Below are positions 40,934 through 49,446 of a stretch of DNA of 64,000 nucleotides, piece after piece; the first letter of the stretch is position 1; every line of letters begins with the position of its first letter. This DNA is from an uncultured Eubacteriales bacterium. Its GTDB lineage: Bacteria > Bacillota > Clostridia > Oscillospirales > Oscillospiraceae. Made by a program: the position numbers and the translations under genes. The stretch covers positions 1 to 64,000 of the forward strand of contig CAKTLJ010000004.1 of NCBI GenBank assembly GCA_934572535.1, given 5' to 3'. Under the pieces are notes generated by a model. The model was not told where the DNA came from and ran no database searches. It saw only the letters and a program-made list of their open reading frames with translations.

Positions 40934-42064
40934 TCAGTCGCTGTAGGCGCGGTCGATCTTGATGCGGAAGGTCCGGCCGTACTTGGCGGACAGCTCCGCC
41001 TCCATCTGGCGGACCAGGGCCACGCTGTCCTTACAGGCGAAGTCGATGATCGCGTCGAAGGACAGCACGCCCGTCTCCTTGTTTTCAAAGAAGGCGTGGC
41101 TGGACAGGACGTAGGGATAGGCCTTCACATCCGCCCGGACCTGCTCCTCCAAGCGCTGGAGCGCGTCCTGCTGCGTATTCACCGCGTAAAAGCCGATGTA
41201 GAGGGAGATGCTGTACTCGTCCAGGACCCGCTGCTGGGCCTTCTTGCTGAGGGTGTGCAGCTCGGCGGCGGTCCGCCAGTCGTACACCGCCACGTTGACG
41301 GCGCCCATGGTCTTGGTGGGTCCGTAGTTGTGCAGCACCAGGTCATAGGCCCCCAGGATCCCCTCCACGGAGCAGAGCGTCTGCTTGATCTGGCGGGACA
41401 GGTCCGCGTCGGCCCGGCGGCCCACGAGGGAGCGCAGGGTGTCCAGCAGCATCTCCACACCGGCCTTGATGATGACCAGGGAGATGACCGCCCCGATCCA
41501 GCCGTCCAGCACGCGGCCGGTGGTCATGGTCACCACCGCGCCCGCCAGGGTCCCGGCGGAGATGACCGCGTCGAAGGTGGCGTCGGACCCGGAGGCCACG
41601 AGGGCGTCGGAGTCGGTCTGCCTGCCCACCCTCTTGGTGTACGCGCCCAGGACCAGCTTGGTCGCGATGGCCACCACCACGATGACCACGGTCAGCATGG
41701 AGTAGTTGGTCACGTCCGGGGCGAGGATCTTTTTCACCGAGGTGATGGTGAAGCTCACACCGGCAAAGAGGACGATGCCGGAGATGATGATGGCGGTGAG
41801 GTACTCCACCCGGCCATAGCCGAAGGGATGCCGTTGGTCCGGCGGGCGGGAGGCCAGCTTGGTCCCCAGGATGGTGATGACGGAGGAGAGCGCGTCGCTC
41901 AGGTTGTTCATGGCGTCCAGCACGATGGCGATGGAGTTGGCCAGCAGGCCCACCAGCAGCTTAAAGGCCACGAGACATAGGTTGGTGACGATCCCCACCG
42001 CGCTGGCCTTCACGATGGTCCGGTCCCGCCGCCGGGCCGCCTCCTCTTTGGTCAGGTCCGGCAT
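40934..42064 (-). CDS. cation diffusion facilitator family transporter
   Basis: A 376-residue CDF transporter with six membrane helices (residues about 20-215) and a cytoplasmic domain. The metal sites read DAMNNLSDAL in helix 2 and SDATFDAVIS in helix 5; Asn and Asp replace the His of zinc transporters, a pattern more like manganese or iron exporters, though this is inference. HPFGYGR follows helix 2 as usual. It directly abuts thrS (no gap), so it is transcribed from the T-box-controlled thrS promoter. Confidence 0.88.
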   Translation of the reverse strand: MPDLTKEEAARRRDRTIVKASAVGIVTNLCLVAFKLLVGLLANSIAIVLDAMNNLSDALSSVITILGTKLASRPPDQRHPFGYGRVEYLTAIIISGIVLFAGVSFTITSVKKILAPDVTNYSMLTVVIVVVAIATKLVLGAYTKRVGRQTDSDALVASGSDATFDAVISAGTLAGAVVTMTTGRVLDGWIGAVISLVIIKAGVEMLLDTLRSLVGRRADADLSRQIKQTLCSVEGILGAYDLVLHNYGPTKTMGAVNVAVYDWRTAAELHTLSKKAQQRVLDEYSISLYIGFYAVNTQQDALQRLEEQVRADVKAYPYVLSSHAFFENKETGVLSFDAIIDFACKDSVALVRQMEAELSAKYGRTFRIKIDRAYSD

Positions 42065-43867
42065 TTACAGCTCACTGTCCTTCCGCTTTTCGTCCACGAC
42101 CTGCTTGAGCAGGGTCTCAAAGTCGGCGAAGGACATCGCGCCCAGGTCCCCGGCGGCGCGGTGTCTGGGGGAGACGGTGCCGTTTTCCATGTCGCGGTCG
42201 CCCACCACCAGCATGTAGGGGACCTTGTCCAGCTGGGCCTCGCGGATCTTCTTGCCGATCTTCTCGTTGCGGTAGTCCACCTCCACACGGTAGCCCTTCT
42301 GGGTCATCTGCTTGGCCAGGTCGGCGCAGTAGTCGGCGGCGCGGTCGGTGACGGGCAGGAAGCGGACCTGCTCGGGCGCCATCCAGCAGGGCAAAGCGCC
42401 AGCGTACTTCTCGATGAGCAGGGCCAGGGTGCGCTCGTAGCAGCCCATGGAGGTGCGGTGGATGATGTAGGGGCGCGTCTTCTTGCCGTCCACGTCCACA
42501 TACTCCATGCCGAACTTCTCGGCCAGCAGCATGTCGATCTGGATGGTGATGAGGGTGTCCTCCTTGCCGAAGACGTTCTTGATCTGGATGTCCAGCTTGG
42601 GGCCGTAGAAGGCGGCCTCGTCGATGCCGACGGTGTAGTCCACGCCCAGGTCGTCCAGGATCTTGCCCATGACGGACTGTGCCTCGTCCCACTGCTCGGG
42701 GGTGCCCTCGTACTTGTCGGTGTTGTTGGGGTCCCACTGGGAGAAGCGGAAGGAGCAGTCCTCCTTCAAACCCAGGGTCTCCAGGCAGTAGTTGGCCAGC
42801 TCGAAGCAGCCCCGGAACTCCTCCTCCAGCTGCTCGGGGCGGAGGATGAGGTGGCCCTCGGAGATGGTGAACTGACGGACGCGGATGAGGCCGTGCATCT
42901 CGCCGGAGTCCTCGTTGCGGAAGAGGGTCGAGGTCTCGCCCAGGCGCATGGGCAGGTCACGGTAGGAGCGGCCCCGGTTCAGGAAGACCTGATACTGGAA
43001 GGGGCAGGTCATGGGGCGCAGGGCGAAGCACTCCTTGGTCTCGTCGGCGGGGTCGCCCAGGACGAACATGCCGTCGAGATAGTGGTCCCAGTGGCCGGAG
43101 ATCTTATACAGGTCGCTCTTGGCCATGAGGGGGGTCTTGGTCAACTCATAGCCCCGCTTCTGCTCCTCGTCCTCGATCCAGCGCTGGAGGGTCTGGATGA
43201 CCCGCGCGCCCTTGGGCAGCAGGATGGGCAGACCCTGGCCGATGACGTCCACGGTGGTGAAGTATTCCAGCTCACGGCCCAGCTTGTTGTGGTCGCGCTT
43301 CAGGGCCTCCTCCTGCTTTTTCAGGTACTCGTCCAGCTCGTCCTTCTTGGGGAAGGCGACGCCGTAGATGCGCTGGAGGGTCTGGCGGCTGGAGTCGCCT
43401 CTCCAGTAGGCGGCGTTGCAGGCGGTCAGCTTGATGGCGTTGCCCTTGATGCGGCCGGTGGAGTCCACGTGGGGACCGGCGCAGAGGTCCACGAAGTCCC
43501 CCTGCTTGTAGAAGGAGATGACGGCGTCCTCGGGCAGGTCGTGGATGAGCTCCACCTTGTAGGGCTCCTCCCGCTCCTCCATGAAGCGGATGGCCTCGGC
43601 GCGGGGCAGCTCAAAGCGCTCCAGCTTGAGCTTTTCCTTGCAGATCTTGCGCATCTCGGCCTCCAGCTCGGCCAGCTGCTCGGGGCTGAAGGGGGCGGGG
43701 GTGTCGAAGTCGTAGTAGAACCCGTTCTCGATGGACGGGCCGATGGCCAGCTTCACCTCGGGGTGCAGGCGCTTCATGGCCTGGGCCAGGATGTGGGAGC
43801 AGGTGTGCCAGTAGGTCTGGCGATATTCGGGGTTTTCAAAGGTGTATTGGTTGTTTGCGTCGGACAT
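42065..43867 (-). CDS. thrS: threonyl-tRNA synthetase lacking the TGS domain
   Basis: A 600-residue class II synthetase. The editing domain starts almost at once: HTCSHILAQA (about residues 21-30) and CAGPH (about 126-130) carry the zinc/editing residues. Catalytic motifs include RPMTCPFQYQVF, the class II motif 2 region TLFRNEDSGEMHGLIRVRQF, and motif 3 HRTSMGCYERTLALLIEKY; the anticodon-binding domain covers about 490-590. The usual N-terminal TGS domain (~60 residues) is absent and the ATG at 43867 with GAGGAGG upstream is clear. A T-box leader controls it. Confidence 0.95.
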   Translation of the reverse strand: MSDANNQYTFENPEYRQTYWHTCSHILAQAMKRLHPEVKLAIGPSIENGFYYDFDTPAPFSPEQLAELEAEMRKICKEKLKLERFELPRAEAIRFMEEREEPYKVELIHDLPEDAVISFYKQGDFVDLCAGPHVDSTGRIKGNAIKLTACNAAYWRGDSSRQTLQRIYGVAFPKKDELDEYLKKQEEALKRDHNKLGRELEYFTTVDVIGQGLPILLPKGARVIQTLQRWIEDEEQKRGYELTKTPLMAKSDLYKISGHWDHYLDGMFVLGDPADETKECFALRPMTCPFQYQVFLNRGRSYRDLPMRLGETSTLFRNEDSGEMHGLIRVRQFTISEGHLILRPEQLEEEFRGCFELANYCLETLGLKEDCSFRFSQWDPNNTDKYEGTPEQWDEAQSVMGKILDDLGVDYTVGIDEAAFYGPKLDIQIKNVFGKEDTLITIQIDMLLAEKFGMEYVDVDGKKTRPYIIHRTSMGCYERTLALLIEKYAGALPCWMAPEQVRFLPVTDRAADYCADLAKQMTQKGYRVEVDYRNEKIGKKIREAQLDKVPYMLVVGDRDMENGTVSPRHRAAGDLGAMSFADFETLLKQVVDEKRKDSEL

Positions 43868-43910
43868 GGTTCGTTCCTCCTCGTTGCATGGGGCTGGGAT
43901 CTGGGGATAG

Positions 43911-44174
43911 AAAAATCCCGCCCCTGATGATCGGTCAGGGGCGGGATGTAAGATCTCGCGGTTCCACCCTGCTTGCGCAGCGCAAAAAGGCGCTGTGCCG
44001 CTTCGTTTCCGCTGTAACGGGCGGTGCCCGGCCCAGCCTACGGCAAGCCTTCGGTGGGCGGCTCGGGGATGGTGCTTGGTCCGGTCCCGGTCCGCGGACG
44101 CTCTTTCAGCCCATGAAGCGTCCTCTCTGTGGGGCGAGCCCGGCAAGGTTCCCGTCGTTGCCAGTTTCTTGAAC
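43911..44174 (-). ncRNA. T-box riboswitch (leader of thrS)
   Basis: The T-box core AGGGTGGAACCGCG lies at 43957-43970 on the minus strand, followed by a terminator stem (ATCCCGCCCCTGA...TCAGGGGCGGGAT, 43915-43947) with a T-run at 43911-43915. Upstream sequence folds into long stems as expected for stem I. Uncharged tRNA-Thr should favour the antiterminator; the specifier triplet was not assigned with confidence. Confidence 0.92.
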
Positions 44175-44180
44175 GCAGTT

Positions 44181-44209
44181 ATTATAAGACCGGCAGGGGG
44201 AATTGTCAA
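44181..44209 (-). promoter_or_regulatory. sigma-A promoter of the thrS T-box transcript
   Basis: Perfect TTGACA (44204-44209), 17-nt spacer, TATAAT (44181-44186). The -35 starts only 3 bases after the stop codon of the gene at 44213. Confidence 0.9.
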
Positions 44210-44212
44210 GGG

Positions 44213-44884
44213 TCAGAAAATGGACTTCCGCTCCTTTGGCTCTACCATCAGTTCGAACACATAGGCGCAGTATTTATTCCAGCGGACCTCAGTAAAGATC
44301 GCTTCAGGGTACTTTTCCTGTAATTTCTGTCGCAAGATGATCGCAAATGTTTTATGAATGGAACCTGAGAGGTCTTCATACCCTAACCATTCAAAGCTTG
44401 TGACAATCGCACTGTAATTTTCACTCTGACGATAGCTCTCCAGTTCACGTTGAAATGCATCGTTTTGAGAATCTGCCACTGACTGAACGCCCAGCTTATT
44501 GGAAACATAAGAATCCAACATCCCCGTTTTCTTCTGCTCAAAGATGTATTCTATATCTCTGTTCTCAACTACGATCTCCTTAAGACGGTTTGCAAAGGCA
44601 TCGCTCAAATAATTATTTATCACGATCGCCTTTTTTGCAATGATGACCTGCCGCCGATTGCCATCCCAGCTTCCCTGCGATTCAGCAAACCATGGAATTC
44701 TCTCGGATTCCTTAACAAGATCACGGATCAATGCACTGTTCGCTATTTTTTCATAGAGTTCCCGCTCCTGATCCTCCTGAGCCTGCTGACGGCGCTGACG
44801 TTCTTCTATCATCGCTTGCTGTCGGGCATTTTCTTCTCGTATGTATTCTTCCTTCTTGCTCTTCAAGGTATCCAAAAATCCCAC
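44213..44884 (-). CDS. hypothetical protein with N-terminal coiled coil (223 aa)
   Basis: GTG start at 44884, 7 bases after AAAGGAGGG. Residues 5-50 are a highly charged helix (KSKKEEYIREENARQQ...) likely to form a coiled coil; residues 75-215 form a mixed alpha/beta domain with no family I recognise. No signal peptide. It lies 20 bases after the Cys-rich gene and shares its promoter. Composition is AT-richer than the flanks. Confidence 0.7.
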   Translation of the reverse strand: MGFLDTLKSKKEEYIREENARQQAMIEERQRRQQAQEDQERELYEKIANSALIRDLVKESERIPWFAESQGSWDGNRRQVIIAKKAIVINNYLSDAFANRLKEIVVENRDIEYIFEQKKTGMLDSYVSNKLGVQSVADSQNDAFQRELESYRQSENYSAIVTSFEWLGYEDLSGSIHKTFAIILRQKLQEKYPEAIFTEVRWNKYCAYVFELMVEPKERKSIF

Positions 44885-44904
44885 AAAGATCCCTCCTTTC
44901 GCTT

Positions 44905-45366
44905 TTATGTATACGTTTCCTCTAACGATCTGGTCATCTTTTCATAAAGCTCCCACGCATCCTGCGGTCTTCCCTCCTGGATCGCCTTTACGCAGGGACA
45001 TACCATCTCGTCATAGATTCGTTGGAACTCTGCCTTGCTGTCGCTCTCCGCGCGGATCGCCTCGACGATGCCCGGCGCGACCCGGTAATAGGTCTGGATC
45101 GTCTCCTTCCCGCCAGGCTGGTCCGTCAGCCATCCGTCCCGGAATTGACGAAGGGTCGTCAGCTCCATGCAGTCATCCGGCAGACCCATGGCCTCCACGC
45201 AGGCCGAGGTCAAATAGCATCCCCCGCCGGAGGGGTCGTCTTTGTAGATCGGGCAGTCGCTATACCCATAGGTACTGCAATATTTTTCGTACAGATCCGA
45301 GTTCACATCGCCTTCTTTTTTCATGCAATAGTAGCCGGAGCGCCAAGTGTAATAGGGACAGCTCAT
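44905..45366 (-). CDS. Cys-rich protein with a CFI-box-CTERM-like domain (153 aa)
   Basis: ATG 45366 after AAAGGAGG. Residues 3-42 contain CPYY, YYCMKKEGDVN, YCSTYGYSDCPIY: four or five cysteines that may bind metal. Residues about 48-105 (GGCYLTSACVEAMGL... TLRQFRDGWL ... YYRVAPGIVEAI) resemble the CFI-box-CTERM module, a Cys-containing helical domain of unknown function found at the C-termini of many proteins. Paired with the coiled-coil gene at 44213. Confidence 0.65.
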   Translation of the reverse strand: MSCPYYTWRSGYYCMKKEGDVNSDLYEKYCSTYGYSDCPIYKDDPSGGGCYLTSACVEAMGLPDDCMELTTLRQFRDGWLTDQPGGKETIQTYYRVAPGIVEAIRAESDSKAEFQRIYDEMVCPCVKAIQEGRPQDAWELYEKMTRSLEETYT

Positions 45367-45415
45367 AAAAATCCTCCTTTTCTCAGGTGATATTCCTTCC
45401 ACAGGTCGTATTTCG

Positions 45416-45444
45416 ATTATAAACAGGATTTTATAGCGTGTCAA
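45416..45444 (-). promoter_or_regulatory. sigma-A promoter of the Cys-rich/coiled-coil gene pair
   Basis: Perfect TTGACA (45439-45444), 17-nt spacer, TATAAT (45416-45421) on the minus strand. Confidence 0.85.
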
Positions 45445-45516
45445 GACTATTTCCGTCTTGTAGCACGTTTTATTGTCTGGATTTTTTCATATTCTTTATT
45501 TCATGGAGGTAATGCT

Positions 45517-45843
45517 ATGAAATTGGATTACAAAGAAATTGGAAAAAGAATTGCAAAGCGGAGAAAAACGCTTGGGTTAAGTCAGGCAAATGTGGAAGAA
45601 CGGGCCGATATTGGAGACAAGTATCTATCCAGCATCGAACGCGGCATCTCCATCCCCTCCACCGAGGTCATCATGCGGCTTGCCATTGCCCTGGAGACCA
45701 CCCCCGACGAGTTCCTGGTGGGGACCGCCCGCCACGAGGACGAGGCGTGGAAAAGCGTGGCGGAGCTGCTGCGCACCATGGATGAAAAGCACCTGAACCT
45801 GGCCCGGAGCCTTCTGACCTGGCTGGCTGAGGAACCCCTGTGA
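45517..45843 (+). CDS. XRE family helix-turn-helix regulator
   Basis: A 108-residue protein with a Cro/CI-type helix-turn-helix at residues 6-62 (GKRIAKRRKTLGLSQANVEE ... YLSSIERGISIPS) and a helical tail. ATG 45517 follows ATGGAGG. The first ~40 codons are AT-rich and the rest GC-rich, so the gene straddles a composition boundary. It is divergent from the Cys-rich gene and could regulate that promoter, which is inference. Confidence 0.88.
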   Translation: MKLDYKEIGKRIAKRRKTLGLSQANVEERADIGDKYLSSIERGISIPSTEVIMRLAIALETTPDEFLVGTARHEDEAWKSVAELLRTMDEKHLNLARSLLTWLAEEPL

Positions 45844-45988
45844 CCCCCTCGGCGGGAGCAAGCCCCCGCCCTGCCGACAAAGAAAAACGCCCCGCCTCTT
45901 GAAAGGCAGGACGAATTGGTATGATAAAAGTACGGGTACTGCGGCAAGCGGTTTCAGCCCAAATGCGAAAAGTTAGTTGCAAAGGTAA

Positions 45989-46028
45989 GAAACCGTCACT
46001 TTGGCCGAGTGGCGGTTTCCCCTTTGAG
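45989..46028 (+). other. hairpin element, copy 1 (shared with 55846-55883)
   Basis: GAAACCGTCACT...AGTGGCGGTTTC stem with TTGGCCG loop, followed by CCCTTTGA. A closely similar hairpin occurs after the RluA-like gene at 55846. It probably serves as a terminator; it may also end a short RNA starting after TATGAT at 45920-45925. The remainder of 45844-46056 holds nothing else I recognise. Confidence 0.5.
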
Positions 46029-46056
46029 CCGGATCGTCCAGACCATACCCTCACAC

Positions 46057-46090
46057 AAGATCTCCCATCGCCGAAGCGATGGGAGATCTT
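46057..46090 (-). terminator. terminator after pyk
   Basis: AAGATCTCCCATCG and CGATGGGAGATCTT form a perfect 14-bp stem with a CGAAG loop, 20 bases after the pyk stop; the T-tail is short. Confidence 0.7.
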
Positions 46091-46109
46091 CATGTCTTCT
46101 ATGGTCAGA

Positions 46110-47852
46110 TCACTCCACCAGGCTCTGGACCGCGCCTTGGCGGCAGTCCATGGAGACCTTCATGCCGTCGTGGAGGGTCCGCGTCGCGCCGATGGCGCCC
46201 ACGATGACCGGCTTATTCAGGCTCAGGCCGACCACAGCCGCGTGGCTGCCCAGGCCGTTCTCCTCGGCGATGATCCCGGCGGCTTCCCGGAGATAGGGGA
46301 GCATCTCGTTGTTGGTGTGGGGCACCACCAAGATCATGCCGGGACGGAACTTGCTCTTCACGTCGGCCACGTTCCGGCAAACGCAGAGGATGCCCTTGGT
46401 CCCTCTCTCCCCCACCCCGGCGCCGGTGATGAGGCTGCTGCCCACCAGGTGGACCTTCATCATGTTGGTGGTCCCGGCAATGCCCGCGGGCACACCGGCT
46501 GTGACCACCACCAGGTCGCCGTCCTGGATGAGCCCGGCCTCCTGGGCGGCCTTCACCGAGCCGTCGATCATCTCGTCGGTGGAGCCCACGTAGTCCATGA
46601 TGAGGGGGGTGACGCCCCAGGTGAGCGCCAGCTGGCGGCGGACGTCCTCGTTCATCACGCAGGCAATGATGGGGGTGTCGGGCCGGAAGCGGCTGATGAG
46701 GCGGGGGGTCGCGCCGGAGGTGGTCACGGTGATGATGGCCGTGGCGTTGGTGTCCACCGCGGTGGTGCAGGCGGCGTGGGCCGTGGCCCCGCCGATCCCC
46801 AGGCGGATGGAGGCGGTCATCTCCTTCATGCGGCCGAAGTAGTTGATGTCCCGCTCGGTGCGCTCGGCAATGGCCGCCATGGTCTGCAAGGTCTCCACGG
46901 GGTACTTCCCGGCGGCGGTCTCCCCGGAGAGCATCACGGCGGAGGTCCCGTCGTAGACGGCGTTGGCCACGTCGGTGATCTCGGCCCGGGTGGGGCGGGG
47001 GTTGGTGCTCATGCTGTCCAGCATCTGGGTGGCGGTGATAACGTGCTTGCCCACACAGAGCGCCCGGGAGATCAGGTCCTTCTGGATGACGGGGATCTCG
47101 GTGAAGTCGATCTCCACGCCCATGTCGCCGCGGGCGATCATGATGCCGTCGGCCACCGCCAGGATCTCGTCCACGTTGTCCACGCCCTCCTGGTTTTCCA
47201 GCTTGGCGATGATGCGCATGTTGGACTGGTGCTCGTCCAGCAGGCGGCGGATCTCCAGCACGTCCTGGGCGCTGCGGCAGAAGGAGGCCGCCACATAGTC
47301 AAAGCCCACCTGGATGCCGAAGAGGATGTCCTCCCGGTCCTGCTTGCTCATATAGGGCATGGAGAGGTGGACGCCGGGGACGTTGACCCCCTTGCGGTCC
47401 TTGATGGGTCCGCCGTTCTCCACCCGGCAGACGATGTCCGTCTCGCTGACCTCCAGGGCGGTCATGCGGATGAGGCCGTCGTCCAGCATGATGGTCGTGC
47501 CCACCTTCACGTCCTGGGGCAGGTTGCGGTAGGTGATGGCGCAGAGCTCCTTGCTGCCCTCCACCTCCCGGGTGGTGAGGGTGAAGGTCTGGCCGGACTC
47601 CAGGACCTCCTTGCCCCCGGCGAAGGTCTTCAGGCGGATCTCGGGTCCTCTGGTGTCCAGCAGCGCGCCCACCGGGGTGTTCAGCTTTTCCCGGGCCGCC
47701 TTCAGGGTGTCCAGGCGCTTCTTGTGCTCCTGGTGGGTGCCGTGGGAAAAGTTGAAGCGGGCCACGTTCATGCCGCTTTGGATCAGCGCCTCCACCATGT
47801 CGGGGCTGTCCGAAGCGGGACCCAGGGTGCAGATGATTTTCGTCTTTCGCAT
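46110..47852 (-). CDS. pyk: pyruvate kinase with C-terminal PEP-utilising-type domain
   Basis: A 580-residue pyruvate kinase making pyruvate and ATP. N-terminal KIICTLGPAS, the active-site motif IIAKLENQEGVDNVDEIL with catalytic Lys, and MLDSMSTNPRPTRAEI are clear. Residues about 480-580 are an extra domain like the mobile phosphohistidine domain of PEP synthases (GTKGILCV... GLGSHAAVVGLSLNKPVIVGA), typical of Gram-positive pyruvate kinases. It follows hprK by 61 bases, pairing glycolytic output with the carbon-catabolite sensor. Confidence 0.96.
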   Translation of the reverse strand: MRKTKIICTLGPASDSPDMVEALIQSGMNVARFNFSHGTHQEHKKRLDTLKAAREKLNTPVGALLDTRGPEIRLKTFAGGKEVLESGQTFTLTTREVEGSKELCAITYRNLPQDVKVGTTIMLDDGLIRMTALEVSETDIVCRVENGGPIKDRKGVNVPGVHLSMPYMSKQDREDILFGIQVGFDYVAASFCRSAQDVLEIRRLLDEHQSNMRIIAKLENQEGVDNVDEILAVADGIMIARGDMGVEIDFTEIPVIQKDLISRALCVGKHVITATQMLDSMSTNPRPTRAEITDVANAVYDGTSAVMLSGETAAGKYPVETLQTMAAIAERTERDINYFGRMKEMTASIRLGIGGATAHAACTTAVDTNATAIITVTTSGATPRLISRFRPDTPIIACVMNEDVRRQLALTWGVTPLIMDYVGSTDEMIDGSVKAAQEAGLIQDGDLVVVTAGVPAGIAGTTNMMKVHLVGSSLITGAGVGERGTKGILCVCRNVADVKSKFRPGMILVVPHTNNEMLPYLREAAGIIAEENGLGSHAAVVGLSLNKPVIVGAIGATRTLHDGMKVSMDCRQGAVQSLVE

Positions 47853-47913
47853 AGCGATTACGCCTCCCTCTCGTTGCTATCGGGTAAAAACTTCACATGG
47901 GACGGGTGAACCA

Positions 47914-48918
47914 TCAGTCCTCTTCGGTGTAGGTCAGCTCGTCGTACTCGTCATAGTCGTCCGCCGCGTCCAGCTGGGAGTCCTGGAGCATTTGCTCAAA
48001 GTGGGCGTCCAGCTGGGCGGAGAACTCCTGCGCGGCGTTGAAGCCCATGCGCTTGTTACGGTTGTTCATGGCGGCCACCTCCACGATCACGGCCAGGTTC
48101 CGGCCCGGCTTTACGGGGATGGTGATGACGGGGATCTTCATGTCCAGGATGGTGGTGAACTCCTCGTTGGTCCCCAGGCGGTCGTAGAAGGTGTTCTCGT
48201 TCCAGGGTTCGAGGTTGACCACCATGTCGATCTCCTTGTCCTCCTTGATGGCGGACATGCCGAAGAGCTGGCGCACGTCCACGATGCCGATGCCGCGCAG
48301 CTCGATATAGTGGCGGATGAGCTCGGGGGCGCTTCCCACCAGCATGGGGCCGAGGTGGCGGATCTCCACCGCGTCGTCGGCGACCAGACGGTGGCCGCGC
48401 TTGATGAGCTCCACGGCGGTCTCGCTCTTACCCACGCCGGACTCGCCCATGATGAGCACGCCCTCGCCGTAAACGTCCAGCAGGACGCCGTGGCGGGTGA
48501 TCCGGGGGGAGAGGGTCGCCTGGAGGGTCGCCTGGATGTTGGGGATAAAGAGGGAGGTCGCCTCCTTGCTGCGCAGGATGGTCCGGCGGTACTTGATGGC
48601 CATTTCCATCAGCTCCGGGAAGGGCTCCAGGCTGCGGGTGAGGATCAGGGCGGGGATGGGCTTGCGGAAGAAGGCGTCGAAGCACTGGCGGCGCTCCTCC
48701 TCCGGCTGGTTGTTCAGATAGGTCCACTCCACCTTGCCCAGGACCTGGATGCGGTTGGGGTTGAAGTAGTCAAAGAAGCCCAGGATCGGTAGGGCGGGCC
48801 GGTTGATGTCATCCTCTCGGATGAGGCACCGGTCATAGTTCTTGCCGGGGTTGAGCACTTCCAGCTCAAACCGCTCGACGAGCTTGGTCAGCTTGATGGA
48901 CGACTGAGATACTGCCAC
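47914..48918 (-). CDS. hprK: HPr kinase/phosphorylase
   Basis: A 334-residue bifunctional enzyme that phosphorylates and dephosphorylates Ser46 of HPr, the key signal of carbon catabolite repression in Firmicutes. The P-loop GESGVGKSETAVELIKRGHRLVADDAVEI (shown in parts: GESGVGKSE, HRLVADDAVEI) and the K3-like region GRNLAVIVEVAAMN are present. GTG start at 48918 after AGAGGAGGAA. The C-terminus has an extra acidic tail of about 25 residues. Likely cotranscribed with pyk. Confidence 0.95.
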   Translation of the reverse strand: MAVSQSSIKLTKLVERFELEVLNPGKNYDRCLIREDDINRPALPILGFFDYFNPNRIQVLGKVEWTYLNNQPEEERRQCFDAFFRKPIPALILTRSLEPFPELMEMAIKYRRTILRSKEATSLFIPNIQATLQATLSPRITRHGVLLDVYGEGVLIMGESGVGKSETAVELIKRGHRLVADDAVEIRHLGPMLVGSAPELIRHYIELRGIGIVDVRQLFGMSAIKEDKEIDMVVNLEPWNENTFYDRLGTNEEFTTILDMKIPVITIPVKPGRNLAVIVEVAAMNNRNKRMGFNAAQEFSAQLDAHFEQMLQDSQLDAADDYDEYDELTYTEED

Positions 48919-48993
48919 GGGGATTCCTCCTCTTCTGGTTTGTGCGCTATGCTGTCATAAAATCATGGAAAATGGTTCTGTTGATTCCTAAAT

Positions 48994-49023
48994 AGTATAG
49001 CATACGGCGCGGCCGTTTTGCAA
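48994..49023 (-). promoter_or_regulatory. sigma-A promoter of hprK-pyk
   Basis: TTGCAA (49018-49023), 18-nt spacer, TATACT (48994-48999) on the minus strand. Confidence 0.65.
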
Positions 49024-49056
49024 GATAAACGCCCCGCCCCCGCCTTGGCGGGAATA

Positions 49057-49094
49057 GAAAAAAGCACAGGCCGAAGCCTGTGCTTTTTGTTTTC
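49057..49094 (-). terminator. terminator after rpmB
   Basis: AAAAAGCACAGGC and GCCTGTGCTTTTT stem with a short loop and T-run. Confidence 0.9.
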
Positions 49095-49107
49095 GATCGT
49101 GTCTGGA

Positions 49108-49296
49108 TCAGACAGCGCGGGTGACTTTGCCAGAACGGAGGCAATGAGTACACACGTATACGTGCTTGGGGGAGCCGTTGACAATCGCCTTCACACGCTT
49201 GACGTTGGGCTTCCAAGGCCGATTGGAGCGGCGGTGGGAGTGGGAAACCTGAATGCCGAACACGACGCCCTTGTCACAAAAATCACATTTAGCCAT
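49108..49296 (-). CDS. rpmB: 50S ribosomal protein L28
   Basis: A 62-residue L28: MAKCDFCDKGVVFGIQVSHSHRRSN at the N-terminus (CDFC) and YVCTHCLRSGKV at the C-terminus. The two CxxC pairs mark the zinc-binding (C+) form. ATG 49296 follows CGAGGAGG. Monocistronic, with its own promoter (49373-49401) and terminator. Confidence 0.96.
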   Translation of the reverse strand: MAKCDFCDKGVVFGIQVSHSHRRSNRPWKPNVKRVKAIVNGSPKHVYVCTHCLRSGKVTRAV

Positions 49297-49372
49297 TCGC
49301 TTGAACCTCCTCGCTGGTTTATGATTACACTGAGAGACCCAGTGCATTGATATCTAAAAAGCATCGGTTAGT

Positions 49373-49401
49373 ATGATAGCAGAAAAGTGAGAAAAATGCA
49401 A
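49373..49401 (-). promoter_or_regulatory. sigma-A promoter of rpmB
   Basis: TTGCAT (49396-49401), 17-nt spacer, TATCAT (49373-49378) on the minus strand. Confidence 0.7.
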
Positions 49402-49446
49402 GGCCTATTTTGCATTTTTTAAAAAGGCCGCGAATTTTTTTGGCGC

